Positions 34,801 through 43,383 of a DNA stretch of 64,000 nt are shown piece by piece; positions within the stretch are counted from its first letter, which is position 1; the number at the start of each line of letters is the position of its first letter. Under the pieces are notes generated by a model. The model saw only the letters and a program-made list of their open reading frames with translations, made no database searches and was not told the origin of the DNA. The stretch comes from Tersicoccus mangrovi (lineage in GTDB: Bacteria > Actinomycetota > Actinomycetes > Actinomycetales > Micrococcaceae): positions 62,001 through 126,000 of the forward strand of contig NZ_JBAJMW010000006.1 of assembly GCF_036881825.1 (NCBI RefSeq), given 5' to 3'. Position numbers and translations under genes: made by a program.

Positions 34801-34961
34801 CGCAGTCCCTGGTCCTGGGTGCACGCCTCGCAGTAGTCGACTCCGTCGGCCCGGCGCCAGTTCGCGGCCTCCGCGACGGTCAGCAGCTCCTCCTCGGTGA
34901 CCGGGGCGACCTCGAGTCGTTCACCGCAGGCGTCGCAGCGGATCAGGGAGAGGGTGGCCAC
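34797..34961 (-). CDS. Small zinc-ribbon protein (54 aa)
   Basis: GTG-started 54-codon gene with two Cys pairs (CDAC near residue 9, CEAC near residue 46) around a Glu-rich helix (VTEEELLTVAEAANW), a typical one-zinc fold. Its stop overlaps the next ATG (ATGA), and it starts 5 nt after the upstream gene's stop, so it is part of a tight minus-strand operon. Function unknown; probably a small regulator or protein adaptor. Confidence 0.65.
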   Translation of the reverse strand: MATLSLIRCDACGERLEVAPVTEEELLTVAEAANWRRADGVDYCEACTQDQGLR

Positions 34962-34966
34962 CGGGC

Positions 34967-35182
34967 TCAGGCCGCCAGCAGCTGGTCGCTGTGCACGGCC
35001 TTCAGGTCCAGGGCCAGGTCCAGGACGCGGACCCGGTCCGCCTCGTTGAGGGCGGAGGAGACCCCGCGCAGGTGCTCGAGCTCGTCGACCGTGTGGTTCT
35101 GGGCCAGGTCCTCGGACCAGTGACAGTCCAGCTCGGCGCGGGTGAGGCGGCGGGAACGGGTCGGCTTGCGGGCGGTCTTCAC
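34967..35182 (-). CDS. Hypothetical 71-aa helical protein
   Basis: Basic N-terminus (KTARKPTRSRR), then two helices (VDELEHLRGVSSAL and DRVRVLDLALDLKAVHSD). GTG start with AAGGAG 9 nt upstream. First gene of the operon driven by the motif at 35218. No recognised family; size and charge fit a small DNA- or protein-binding factor. Confidence 0.6.
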   Translation of the reverse strand: MKTARKPTRSRRLTRAELDCHWSEDLAQNHTVDELEHLRGVSSALNEADRVRVLDLALDLKAVHSDQLLAA

Positions 35183-35217
35183 GATGGTGCTCCTTCGGTA
35201 CGGGGGTGTCCGAGCCT

Positions 35218-35228
35218 CATGTGTGCGG
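35218..35228 (-). promoter_or_regulatory. Promoter-like motif CCGCACACATG
   Basis: Minus-strand copy with GAGG exactly 12 nt upstream of CACACAT, just after the dnaE stop; it starts the small-protein operon (35182 to 34285). Confidence 0.65.
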
Positions 35229-35243
35229 ACACCCCCGCCTCTC

Positions 35244-38200
35244 TCAACCAGCCAGCAGCACGGGGGCGAGGACCGGGGTGGAGGGCATCCGGTACCAGAG
35301 AGCCTTGGATGCGCTGCTGCGCGCCGGCAGCCCCACCCATGCCTCCTCCGGGGCGCTGGTGGCCGCCGCGGCGGCCGCACCCAGGTCCAGGTCCTCGGAC
35401 TCGGTGATCAGGTACAGGACGTCACCGGCGTCGGTCACGCACCGGTAGGTGAACCCATCGACCGCTCCCTTGGGCTCGGGCAGGTTCTCCATCGCGTGCC
35501 GCTTGGCGACCGCGTTGTCCCCGGTGAGGCGGTACCCGGTGGCGCGGGTGGCGAACTCGTCGACCACGATCACCGCGACACCGGGGTCGCGTCGGGCGAT
35601 CCGCTCGACGATGTCCACGACGACCGCCTCCACTGGGACCGGCTGCGCCCCCGACTCCGACGCGGCGGTGGCGCGCTCGGGGGCCGGAACGGCAGTGGGG
35701 CTGGGTGAGGGCTTGCGGGTGCGGGCCGGCTTCGCGTCCGGGTTGGCCGGACCGGAACGCAGCGCACGGTACCGGGCAGCGAAGTCGATCACCGTCGCGG
35801 GCGGGGCCACCACCGGCGCCGGGGCCTGGGGGACCGGGAACCAGACGTCGTCGACGGAGAGCTCCTTGACCGTGATCGTCTCGACCACCTTGTCGGCGGC
35901 CACCTCGGCTTCCAGACCGTCCTCGGCGTCGGCTTCGTGGTCATCGCGGGCAAGTTCGATGGTGCGGACCTTCACCCGGCCGGCGACGGCGACGATGTCA
36001 CCGACCTTCGGCACCGTCCCGCCGCGGCGCAGCTTGGACAGGGTCCGGTCCCACACCACCCCGTTCATCGAGACCTTGGAGGACTCGAGGCTGAAGTTGG
36101 CGCGCCGGCCCCCGGCGTACCCCTTCTCAGCCCACGCGGAGATCACCCCGACGGTCATGACGGTCTGCCCGTCCTCGTCGGCGATCCGGTGCAGCGGGAC
36201 CAGGGGGGATCCGGCCGGGGCCTGCCAGGCCTTGAGCGCGCCGGCCAGGGAGGTGAGGGGGTGCTCACCCAGGCCCACCCCGAGCCGGAACCGCTGACGG
36301 GCGTGACGCTCGACGGCGTGCCACTCGGCGTCGGTGACCTCGGTGGCCCCGCCGCGCATCGCACGGAGGGACATGGTCTGCCCGAGCCGGGGCCCGAAGG
36401 CGTCCATGGCACCGGATTCGATCAGGGCGTTGGCCGCGGTCACGGAGATCCGCGCCACCGAGCCCTTGTCGCCGGGCACCTTGACCCGGTCCAGCAGGTC
36501 GGCCATCCCGGTGAACGGGCCGCCGGCGTCGCGTTCGGCGACGATGTGCGTGGCGGCCGCCCCGACGTCCTTGATCTCGGACAGGCCGAGCATCACCGTG
36601 CCCTCCACCGGGGCGGTGCTGATCCCGGAGAGGTTCAGGTCCGGGGATCCGACCGGGATGCCGTCCTCGCGCAGCGCGGAGAGCGCGGTCAGCCGCTTCT
36701 CCTCCTTCTCCGCGACAGCCAGGATCGCCGCGGCGTACTCGACGGGCCAGCCGGCCTTCAGGTAGGCGGTCCAGAACGCGAGCAGGCCGTACGCGGCTGA
36801 GTGGCTGTTGTGGGAGACGATGCCGTTGACCACGAAGTTGTGGTCGGTGCCTTCGGCCATCTCGACGTCGTAGGTCATCTCCTCGCCCGCAGCGGTGATC
36901 GAGACGATGGTGTCCAGCCCCGTCGCTGAGCGCAGCTGGTCGCCGGGCTGGAGGTCCTCGACGTGCACGTAGTCGGTGCGGCCGAGGAGCCGGTGGTTGC
37001 CGGTGGCCTTGATGCTTCGCCCCGATGCGCATGCGATCCGGAAGACCGGCTTGACACCGTTGCGGTGCACCGTCTTGACCGGCTGTGCGGTGATCTGGCC
37101 GGCTGCGAGGTCGTAGGCGAGCAGATCCAGGCTCAGGATCGCACCGGTGCGGGACTGCTCGTACAGCGACTGGACGCTGATGCGGGCCCCACCCGGGCCG
37201 TGCAGGACGGCGTCGCCGGTGATGCACTTGTTGAACAGGTACTCGGCGGCGCCGGCGATGAAGTCCCACAGCCGCTGGGCGGTGGACTCGCTGAAGGCGG
37301 GGGAGATGAGGGTGCCGTTCTCGTCGTGGAACTCGCGCGGCGCGCCGACCACCCACATCTCGTAGACGGCGTCCATCTCGGACTTCTTCTTCTTGCCCAT
37401 GGCCTTGCGCAGACGGGAACGCTGGGCGGCGTCGAACCCGGCGACCACGGTGCCCAAGCGCATGATGGTCTCCTGGTAGATGGCCATGCCCTGGTCGTCG
37501 CCGAACACGGAGGAGATCCACTCGGTCTCCACCGGGTCGTGGGTGAACGCGGTGTAGGAGACGGACTCGCGGCCGGCCTTGCGGTTGGCGTACGAGTCGG
37601 GCATCTTCGCGGCCAGCGGGCCGGGCCGGAACAGGGCGACGACGGCGGAGAGATCGTCGAGGGACTCGGGGGCCACGTCCTGCCCGACCCGCGTCATCCC
37701 CGCACCCTCCATCTGGAACACACCGGAGGTCTTGCCGGCGCCGATCAGTGCGTACGCCCCGCGCACGGTGGGGTGGTCGATCGCGGACGGGTCGGGGATG
37801 TCGCCGAGGCTGAACCGCTCCCCGGTGGAGTCGGCGATGTAGTCCAGGGCGGTGGCGGCGATGTCCAGGTTGATCAGCCCGAGCACGTCCATCTTGAGCA
37901 GGCCGATCGCCTCACAGTCCCCACCGTCCCAGCAGATCACCCGCGGGTAGGCGGGCTTGCCGGCGGCGTGGGACTTCCACCGCATCGGCACCAGCTCGTC
38001 CAGCGGCTCGGGGGAGATGATGAACCCGCACGCGTGGATCGACTCGGCCTTGGTGATCCCCTCGAACGAACGAGCCAGCTCCAGGATCTGCTGGGCCTCG
38101 CCCCCGGACTCGTCGACCAGGGTGCGGAACGCGTCCCCGGAGGGGTCGGTCGTGTCGTCGAGCTTGGCGAACGGGTACGGCTTGCCCCCGGCGGTCGGGA

Positions 38201-39827
38201 TCAGCCCGGCCAGCTTCTCGCCCAGGGACACCATGTGGCGGGCGGCCTGCGGGTCGGCGGTGGGCTGCAGGATGCGGGCGGCGTCCTTGATCGCGGCCTT
38301 GGACAGGGCCATGCCGAAGGTGCCGATGTGGGCGACCCGGTCCTGACCCCAGCGAACGGCGAGGAAGGCGAACACCTCGTCGCGGCGGGCGCCTTCGAAG
38401 TCGACGTCGATGTCGGGCATCCCGGCCCGACCCGGCTCGAGGAACCGCTCGAACAGCAGGTGGTTGGCCAGCGGGTCCAGGCCCACGATGCCCAGGGCGT
38501 AAGAGACCAGGGCACCGGCCGCGGAACCACGTCCGGGGCCGACCAGGATCGGCTTCTTCCGCTCCCGGGTCGCCTCATCGAGCACCTCCCCGGCCTGGAC
38601 GCGGACCCAGTCGGCGGCGGTGTAGTCGCTGCGCGCCCAGGAGATGACGTCCCACACGATGAGGAAGTAGTCGGGGAAGCCCATGGAGACGATGACGTCC
38701 TCCTCGCGGCGGGCGCGCTCCTTCACCTCCTGCGGCAGCTTGGCCCCGAACTTCTCGATCAGGCCCTCGCGCACGAGGTGGTGGAAGTAGGCGGCCGAGT
38801 CGGCGAACCCGTCCGGGACGGGGTAGCGGGGCAGGCGCTGAACGGGGTCGGGGATGACCCTCTCGGCGCACAGGTCGGCCACCATCACGGTGTTCGCGCA
38901 GGCCTGCCGCCACGCGGCCGCGGCCTCGGCGTTGCCGATGTTGCCGAGCACGTCGAGCATCTGGGACTCGGACTTGATGAAGTAGTCGGGGGTGCCGTTG
39001 AAGGCGAACCGCTTCGGGTCATCCAGGTTCTTCTTCACGCCGACGGCCAGGAACGCGTCGTGGGCGTGGGCGTCCTCGGCGTGCTCGTAGTGGCAGTCGT
39101 TGGTGGCCACCAGCGGCAGACCGGTCCGCTCGGCGAGGGCGCGCAGCTCACGGAACGCGTGGGCCTCGGCGCCGATGCCGTGGTACATGACCTCGATGAA
39201 GACGTGCTCGCGCCCGACGGCGCCGATGAGACGGTCCAGGTTGGCCTCCGCTTCGGCACGGAACGCGACGGCAGACGCTGCGTCGCCGGCCTTCTCGGCG
39301 GCGCCGGCACGGGAGAGGGGCCCGGCCACGGGCCCGCCCAGGCACCCGGTGAGCACGATCAGCCCGTCGCCGTGCTCGTCGAGCAGGTCCAGGTCGATCC
39401 TCGATTTGTACCAGTAGGACTCCTCGGCCTTGTTGTGCAGGGCGAGCAGGTTCTTCCAGCCGGTCTCATTGCGGGCCAGCACCGTCAGGTGCAGGTACTT
39501 CTTGGTCTTGTCCTTGCCCTCGTCGGCATCGGAGGCGTTCTCGTCGTCGTTGACCACGGTCTCGACGTTCCGCTCGAACCGGGAGCCGATGGCCAGGTAT
39601 GCCTCCATGCCGATGATCGGCTTGATCCCGGCCGCCAGGCACGCGTTCTGGAACTTGAGGGCACCGGCGAGGGAGCCGTGGTCGGTGATGGCCATGGCCT
39701 TCTGCCCGAGAGCAGCGGCGATCCCGGGCATCCGCCCGACCCGGGACAACCCGTCCAAGCTCGAGTTCTCGGCGTGATTGTGGAGGTGGACATAGCCGCT
39801 GCCGTCGGCGCTCACGGTCTCGGTCAC
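35244..39827 (-). CDS. dnaE: DNA polymerase III alpha subunit (DnaE) with mini-intein
   Basis: A 1,527-aa C-family replicative polymerase precursor. The PHP domain starts at YVHLHNHAENSSLDG, and the catalytic Asp motif PDIDVDFE lies near residue 470. A fingers region and helix-hairpin-helix part follow, then an OB-fold (VGDIVAVAGRVKVR) and a Pro/Ser-rich tail. Residues 868-1007 are an intein between FNK and SHSAAYG, leaving about 1,387 residues after splicing. The tail beyond about 1,300 is longer than usual for DnaE. GTG start with AGGAGG 6 nt upstream. It implies replication partly independent of the host polymerase. Confidence 0.93.
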   Translation of the reverse strand: MTETVSADGSGYVHLHNHAENSSLDGLSRVGRMPGIAAALGQKAMAITDHGSLAGALKFQNACLAAGIKPIIGMEAYLAIGSRFERNVETVVNDDENASDADEGKDKTKKYLHLTVLARNETGWKNLLALHNKAEESYWYKSRIDLDLLDEHGDGLIVLTGCLGGPVAGPLSRAGAAEKAGDAASAVAFRAEAEANLDRLIGAVGREHVFIEVMYHGIGAEAHAFRELRALAERTGLPLVATNDCHYEHAEDAHAHDAFLAVGVKKNLDDPKRFAFNGTPDYFIKSESQMLDVLGNIGNAEAAAAWRQACANTVMVADLCAERVIPDPVQRLPRYPVPDGFADSAAYFHHLVREGLIEKFGAKLPQEVKERARREEDVIVSMGFPDYFLIVWDVISWARSDYTAADWVRVQAGEVLDEATRERKKPILVGPGRGSAAGALVSYALGIVGLDPLANHLLFERFLEPGRAGMPDIDVDFEGARRDEVFAFLAVRWGQDRVAHIGTFGMALSKAAIKDAARILQPTADPQAARHMVSLGEKLAGLIPTAGGKPYPFAKLDDTTDPSGDAFRTLVDESGGEAQQILELARSFEGITKAESIHACGFIISPEPLDELVPMRWKSHAAGKPAYPRVICWDGGDCEAIGLLKMDVLGLINLDIAATALDYIADSTGERFSLGDIPDPSAIDHPTVRGAYALIGAGKTSGVFQMEGAGMTRVGQDVAPESLDDLSAVVALFRPGPLAAKMPDSYANRKAGRESVSYTAFTHDPVETEWISSVFGDDQGMAIYQETIMRLGTVVAGFDAAQRSRLRKAMGKKKKSEMDAVYEMWVVGAPREFHDENGTLISPAFSESTAQRLWDFIAGAAEYLFNKCITGDAVLHGPGGARISVQSLYEQSRTGAILSLDLLAYDLAAGQITAQPVKTVHRNGVKPVFRIACASGRSIKATGNHRLLGRTDYVHVEDLQPGDQLRSATGLDTIVSITAAGEEMTYDVEMAEGTDHNFVVNGIVSHNSHSAAYGLLAFWTAYLKAGWPVEYAAAILAVAEKEEKRLTALSALREDGIPVGSPDLNLSGISTAPVEGTVMLGLSEIKDVGAAATHIVAERDAGGPFTGMADLLDRVKVPGDKGSVARISVTAANALIESGAMDAFGPRLGQTMSLRAMRGGATEVTDAEWHAVERHARQRFRLGVGLGEHPLTSLAGALKAWQAPAGSPLVPLHRIADEDGQTVMTVGVISAWAEKGYAGGRRANFSLESSKVSMNGVVWDRTLSKLRRGGTVPKVGDIVAVAGRVKVRTIELARDDHEADAEDGLEAEVAADKVVETITVKELSVDDVWFPVPQAPAPVVAPPATVIDFAARYRALRSGPANPDAKPARTRKPSPSPTAVPAPERATAASESGAQPVPVEAVVVDIVERIARRDPGVAVIVVDEFATRATGYRLTGDNAVAKRHAMENLPEPKGAVDGFTYRCVTDAGDVLYLITESEDLDLGAAAAAATSAPEEAWVGLPARSSASKALWYRMPSTPVLAPVLLAG
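36807..37226 (-). other. Mini-intein in DnaE (140 codons)
   Basis: Starts with Cys1 (CITGDAVLHGPGG, block A) and has block B (GNHRLLGRTDYVHV, where intein TxxH-type blocks lie). It ends in block F/G (DHNFVVNGIVSHN) with the terminal His-Asn. The next extein residue is Ser. At 140 residues there is no room for a homing endonuclease. The insertion lies in the FNKSHS motif, three residues from the known cyanobacterial split DnaE intein site. All residues needed for splicing appear present. Confidence 0.9.
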
Positions 39828-39886
39828 GGGGTCCTCCTGCGGGTGGTTCGGTGTGCTGGCGCCGGGTGGCGCGAGGGTGCATTCCC

Positions 39887-39897
39887 CATGTGTGCGG
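39887..39897 (-). promoter_or_regulatory. Promoter-like motif CCGCACACATG
   Basis: Minus-strand copy with GAGG 12 nt upstream, about 60 nt before the dnaE GTG. Confidence 0.65.
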
Positions 39898-39948
39898 CGA
39901 ACCCCGCCTCCCGCGCATGCACCCCGGTCCCGGCGCGGCCGGGTCGGC

Positions 39949-40500
39949 TCAGGGGTGGCCGGGCAGGAGGGTGGAGAGCTGCCGGGACAGGTCCTTGACC
40001 AGGCCGGGCAGGTCACCGTGCCCGGTGGCCATGCCGATGACCTGCCCGGCGGCGAGGACCACCGCCAGGACGACGAGGACGAACAGGACCTCACGGGCGC
40101 GGGAGGGGCGCGGCCTGGGCCGGCGTGGTGGCCGGGGGCCTGCGGACTGCTCCAGGTCCCAGTCCTGCCGGGCCTGGGGGTCCAGTCCGTGCAGGTCCAG
40201 GCCGAGGGGACGCCCGTCCGCCGTGGCCGGGCGCCGGGCTGGGGCGGGGGTGCGCAGCGGGAAGACCGACCCGTCGGCTTCGAACACGTCCTGCAGGATC
40301 GTGCCGTCGGGCTGCTCGGTGTGCATGACGACACCGCCACGCATCTGCGCCCACCGGTGCAGCATCTGCCGCGCGTCCGCACCCGACAGGCCCGTGAACC
40401 CGGGCACCGGCACCCCGTCCTGCAGCAGGTCGACGGTGTCGTCCAGGTTCAGGCGCGCGTCGACCCGGTCGTACTGGGCCGCGACCGGTTCGGCGCTCAC
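39949..40500 (-). CDS. Tail-anchored membrane protein of unknown function
   Basis: A 183-aa protein. A soluble N-terminal part (1-100, acidic, with WAQMRGGVVMHTEQPDG) precedes a basic Pro/Arg linker and one C-terminal membrane helix (about 140-160, EVLFVLVVLAVVLAAG). A short exported tail follows. GTG start overlaps the stop of the gene at 40497 (GTGA), so the two are coupled. No family recognised. Confidence 0.65.
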   Translation of the reverse strand: MSAEPVAAQYDRVDARLNLDDTVDLLQDGVPVPGFTGLSGADARQMLHRWAQMRGGVVMHTEQPDGTILQDVFEADGSVFPLRTPAPARRPATADGRPLGLDLHGLDPQARQDWDLEQSAGPRPPRRPRPRPSRAREVLFVLVVLAVVLAAGQVIGMATGHGDLPGLVKDLSRQLSTLLPGHP

Positions 40501-41381
40501 GCGTGCTCCAGCTGCTGCAGCTCGGCCACGGCCGGCCAGTACTCCTCGCGCACCTTGTACAGCCACTGCGAGCCCGCGTGCACGGGCCCGTCGGCGAACG
40601 CCTCCCGGGACGCGTAGATGCCTTCGCCGGCCTCCAGGCTCAGCCCGGACCAGAAGGAGGCGGCACCGTCACCGTCGGTGGGGATCTCGGCCAGCTGCGC
40701 CTCGGCCATGGTGGCGATCACGCCCACGGCGTTGCGGTACGAGGTGAGGTCCTCCTCGTCGTCGGCCTCGTCGAGCTCTTCGATGAGGGAGTCGGCCAGC
40801 AGGGCCCACTGGGCGTGCTGCATGTCATCCTCCAGGCCCATGGCCGAGACCAGCGCCCAGTGCGGGTCGGTGTCCAGGCGCAGGTAGGGCTCCAGATCGA
40901 TCGAGTCGAGGATCTCGTCCGGTGCGCCGGCCTGCCAGGCGGCCACCCGGTCCAGGTCGGTGGGCCGGTCGATGTCGATGCCGGAGGCGGCCAGGATGTC
41001 CACCCACCCCTCGGCGTTGTACAGGCCCGACGCGGACAGTTCCAGGGCGATGCGGATGGCCCGGATCGCGTCCGACTCGGCGATCGACTCGCCGCCGTCG
41101 GGGCTGGGGATCATGAACCGGCCGGCCAGCCGCTTGGGAAGCCAGAACAGGGGGTGCCACAGTGCCGCGGGGTTGACGTCGGCGAACCGGCGGCCGCCGT
41201 CGGGCATCGGACCGTAGATGGGCAGCGGCACGGTCAGGATCGGGTTGAACGTGAAGCTGGACGGGTCCATGCCGGTGGCGGCGCGCCACTCGACGAAACG
41301 GAGCACGGTGTCGGCGGCCGAACGGGTCAGCAGCAGGGAGTCACCGTCGTGGGTGAGCAGCTGCCGGCGGGGGACAGTCAT
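40497..41381 (-). CDS. Hypothetical 294-aa soluble protein
   Basis: Not recognised. A mixed protein with an N-terminal basic start, aromatic/Pro-rich centre (LPIYGPMPDGG, WHPLFWLPKRLAGRF) and a long acidic C-terminal half (EELDEADDEEDL). The ATG at 41381 begins a coupled pair with the membrane protein that follows. It is transcribed from the motif at 41436, divergent from the resolvase-like gene. Confidence 0.65.
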   Translation of the reverse strand: MTVPRRQLLTHDGDSLLLTRSAADTVLRFVEWRAATGMDPSSFTFNPILTVPLPIYGPMPDGGRRFADVNPAALWHPLFWLPKRLAGRFMIPSPDGGESIAESDAIRAIRIALELSASGLYNAEGWVDILAASGIDIDRPTDLDRVAAWQAGAPDEILDSIDLEPYLRLDTDPHWALVSAMGLEDDMQHAQWALLADSLIEELDEADDEEDLTSYRNAVGVIATMAEAQLAEIPTDGDGAASFWSGLSLEAGEGIYASREAFADGPVHAGSQWLYKVREEYWPAVAELQQLEHA

Positions 41382-41435
41382 GGGTCTTGGCACCTCGAAG
41401 TGGGGTCGTGATGAACGGTGGCCTCTGCCCGTTGA

Positions 41436-41445
41436 CATGCGTAGA
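41436..41445 (-). promoter_or_regulatory. Promoter-like motif TCTACGCATG
   Basis: Minus-strand copy, about 55 nt before the ATG at 41381, back to back with the plus-strand copy at 41475. Confidence 0.6.
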
Positions 41446-41474
41446 CCTGGGCCGGTGCGGCGACCGGGCCCGGA

Positions 41475-41484
41475 TCAACGCATG
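41475..41484 (+). promoter_or_regulatory. Promoter-like motif TCAACGCATG, near-leaderless
   Basis: Plus-strand copy; the ATG at 41494 is 10 nt after ACGCAT. Together with 41436 it forms a compact divergent promoter pair. Confidence 0.55.
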
Positions 41485-41493
41485 TCCTGGGCC

Positions 41494-42087
41494 ATGACCA
41501 ACAAGTCCAAGGACAAGGGCGACCGGTTCGAGCGCGAGGCCGTCAAGGTGCTGATCGAAGCCCTGCCCGGCCTGACCCGCCCGAAGGCGATGCGACTGCT
41601 CGGCGCCGGCCGGAAGGAAGACGTCGGGGACCTGGCCGTCCTGCCCGACGCCGCCATCCAGGTGCGCGCGAAGAAGGACATGGGCGCCTCGATCAGGTCG
41701 GCGGCCGTCGACTCGGTCACCCAGGCCGGGCACGGGGACATGCGGTTCGCCCTCGGCATGGTGCCGATCCTGGGCACCCGCGCCCACCAGGTCCGCTGGA
41801 TCGCCACCACCGTGCCCGAGGCGTGGCCGGTCCCGGTCACCCCGGTTGCCGAGTTCGCCATGGTCTCCCGCGCCCTGACCTGGATGCGCGACGACGCCGG
41901 CCCCCACGGGTACCGGGTGTGGGAGCGCACCGAACGGATCGGGCTGCTCGCCGGGCCCGGCCCCACCGTCCTGGTCGCACCCCTGGAGGCCTGGGCGGCC
42001 GCCTACACGACCGCCTGCGGGCGCACCCCGGTCCTGCCCGTCGACGTCGAGCCGGGCACCACCGTCCCCGAGCTGGTGGCGGTCTGA
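41494..42087 (+). CDS. Holliday-junction-resolvase-like PD-(D/E)XK nuclease
   Basis: A 197-aa protein. The first 75 residues show a restriction-like nuclease core: KGDRFEREAVKVL with an early Glu, then DVGDLAVLPDAAIQVRAKKD, which supplies Asp and the Q-x-K variant of E-x-K. This layout fits archaeal Hjc/phage-type resolvases. It may resolve recombination or replication intermediates of the element. Q in place of E in the core is unusual but occurs in active relatives. Start set by the near-leaderless motif. Confidence 0.7.
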   Translation: MTNKSKDKGDRFEREAVKVLIEALPGLTRPKAMRLLGAGRKEDVGDLAVLPDAAIQVRAKKDMGASIRSAAVDSVTQAGHGDMRFALGMVPILGTRAHQVRWIATTVPEAWPVPVTPVAEFAMVSRALTWMRDDAGPHGYRVWERTERIGLLAGPGPTVLVAPLEAWAAAYTTACGRTPVLPVDVEPGTTVPELVAV

Positions 42088-42108
42088 ACCGCGCACCGCG
42101 CGATGCCG

Positions 42109-42118
42109 CCGTACACAG
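42109..42118 (+). promoter_or_regulatory. Promoter-like motif CCGTACACAG, leaderless type
   Basis: TACACAG at 42112-42118; ATG exactly 7 nt later at 42126. Confidence 0.6.
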
Positions 42119-42125
42119 GAAGAGC

Positions 42126-43328
42126 ATGAGCACCCCCACGATCCCCAACCGTCAGCCCGCCGGCGCCCCCAACCACACCGGTGGCCGATTCGCCGAGACC
42201 GCGCACACCGAGGCCGATCTCACCCTGACCGCCCCGCGCCCCGTCCTGACCGAGACGCTGCGCGAACGCCGCGGCCACGACTTCTACCCCACCGAGGCAA
42301 GCTCGTGGCCGGCCCTGTACGCCACCGACGGCACCAGCGGCATCGAGGACAAGCCGTTCGTCGCCCACTACTTCCGGGCCGGAGCCGACTGGTACGTCGC
42401 CGAGTTCGACCCGGTCGAGCGGGAAGCCTTCGGGTACGCCGACCTGGGGCTGGGCCACGGCGAGTACGGGTACATCGCCCTGGACGAGCTCGAGCAGCTG
42501 GACGTCGACGGCGCCGTCGTCGAACGGGACCTGGACTTCGTGCCCGGCACCCGCGCCTACGAGTGCATCGAGAAGTACCGGCGCGCGGCCCCGCGGGCCC
42601 GCACCACCTCCGACCCGGCCTGGCACCACAAGCTCTACGGCGAGACCGCGGCGGGGGAGGAGAAGCGCTCCTACGCCCAGTCGGCGATCACCGACGCCTT
42701 CGCCGCCGACGAGTTCGGTGTGGTGTGGACCCCGGATGAGCAGCGCGCCATCTTCGCGGCCTGCTTCAACCCCGACACCCTCAACGAGGCGATCGAGACG
42801 GTCGGCGCCCAGGCCATCGAACCGCAGCACACCGGTGCGCACCTGGCCGACGAGGTCAACCGGATCCGGCTGCACCGGCAGGCCGCGGAGCAGAAGTTCA
42901 TGCGCAACCACCACGACACCCTCACCGAGGCCCAGCAGATCCCCGTCGACCTGACCGATGAGCAGTACGCCGGCGAGCTGGTCCGCGCCCTGCCGTTCGC
43001 CAGCCCCTTCACCCGGCAGAACGCGGTCGCGAACCGGCACATGCCGGTGACCGGGGCGCAGTCGCTGCGCGCGGCCGCCATCGACAACGAGGTCCAGGCC
43101 TGCCGGAACCCGAACCGGTCCCGAGCCAGCACCGCCGGCAACCCCGACTTCGCCACCCATCCGATGACCGAGCTCGAGTACACGATCGACCGGATGATCG
43201 TGCGCGGTCAGGACCCGACCACCACCGACAACCTCGAACACCTCTCCACCCACCAGGGTTACGGCGACGGGGCCCGCGTCGTCGCCCAGATCGTCGACGG
43301 CCGCCTGGCCGCCCGCCGCACCCCCTGA
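42126..43328 (+). CDS. DUF2958-like protein with N-terminal GRF motif
   Basis: A 400-aa protein. Residues 20-34 (GRFAETAHTEADLTL) are the shared N-terminal motif, preceded by a Pro/Gly-rich AGAPNHTG. Residues 50-150 include DFYPTEAS and DWYVAEFDPVEREAFGY, followed by GYIALDELEQL, resembling the DUF2958 domain of plasmid proteins. The rest is helical. Function unknown. Leaderless ATG. Confidence 0.65.
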   Translation: MSTPTIPNRQPAGAPNHTGGRFAETAHTEADLTLTAPRPVLTETLRERRGHDFYPTEASSWPALYATDGTSGIEDKPFVAHYFRAGADWYVAEFDPVEREAFGYADLGLGHGEYGYIALDELEQLDVDGAVVERDLDFVPGTRAYECIEKYRRAAPRARTTSDPAWHHKLYGETAAGEEKRSYAQSAITDAFAADEFGVVWTPDEQRAIFAACFNPDTLNEAIETVGAQAIEPQHTGAHLADEVNRIRLHRQAAEQKFMRNHHDTLTEAQQIPVDLTDEQYAGELVRALPFASPFTRQNAVANRHMPVTGAQSLRAAAIDNEVQACRNPNRSRASTAGNPDFATHPMTELEYTIDRMIVRGQDPTTTDNLEHLSTHQGYGDGARVVAQIVDGRLAARRTP

Positions 43329-43383
43329 GATGACCGCGGGCCACGGACGGCCCGATCCGAGAGCACCACGAAGGAGCACACGC

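Noticed and set aside
36963..39998. 1,011-codon plus-strand open frame
   Set aside because: Antisense to dnaE; composition typical of a shadow frame.
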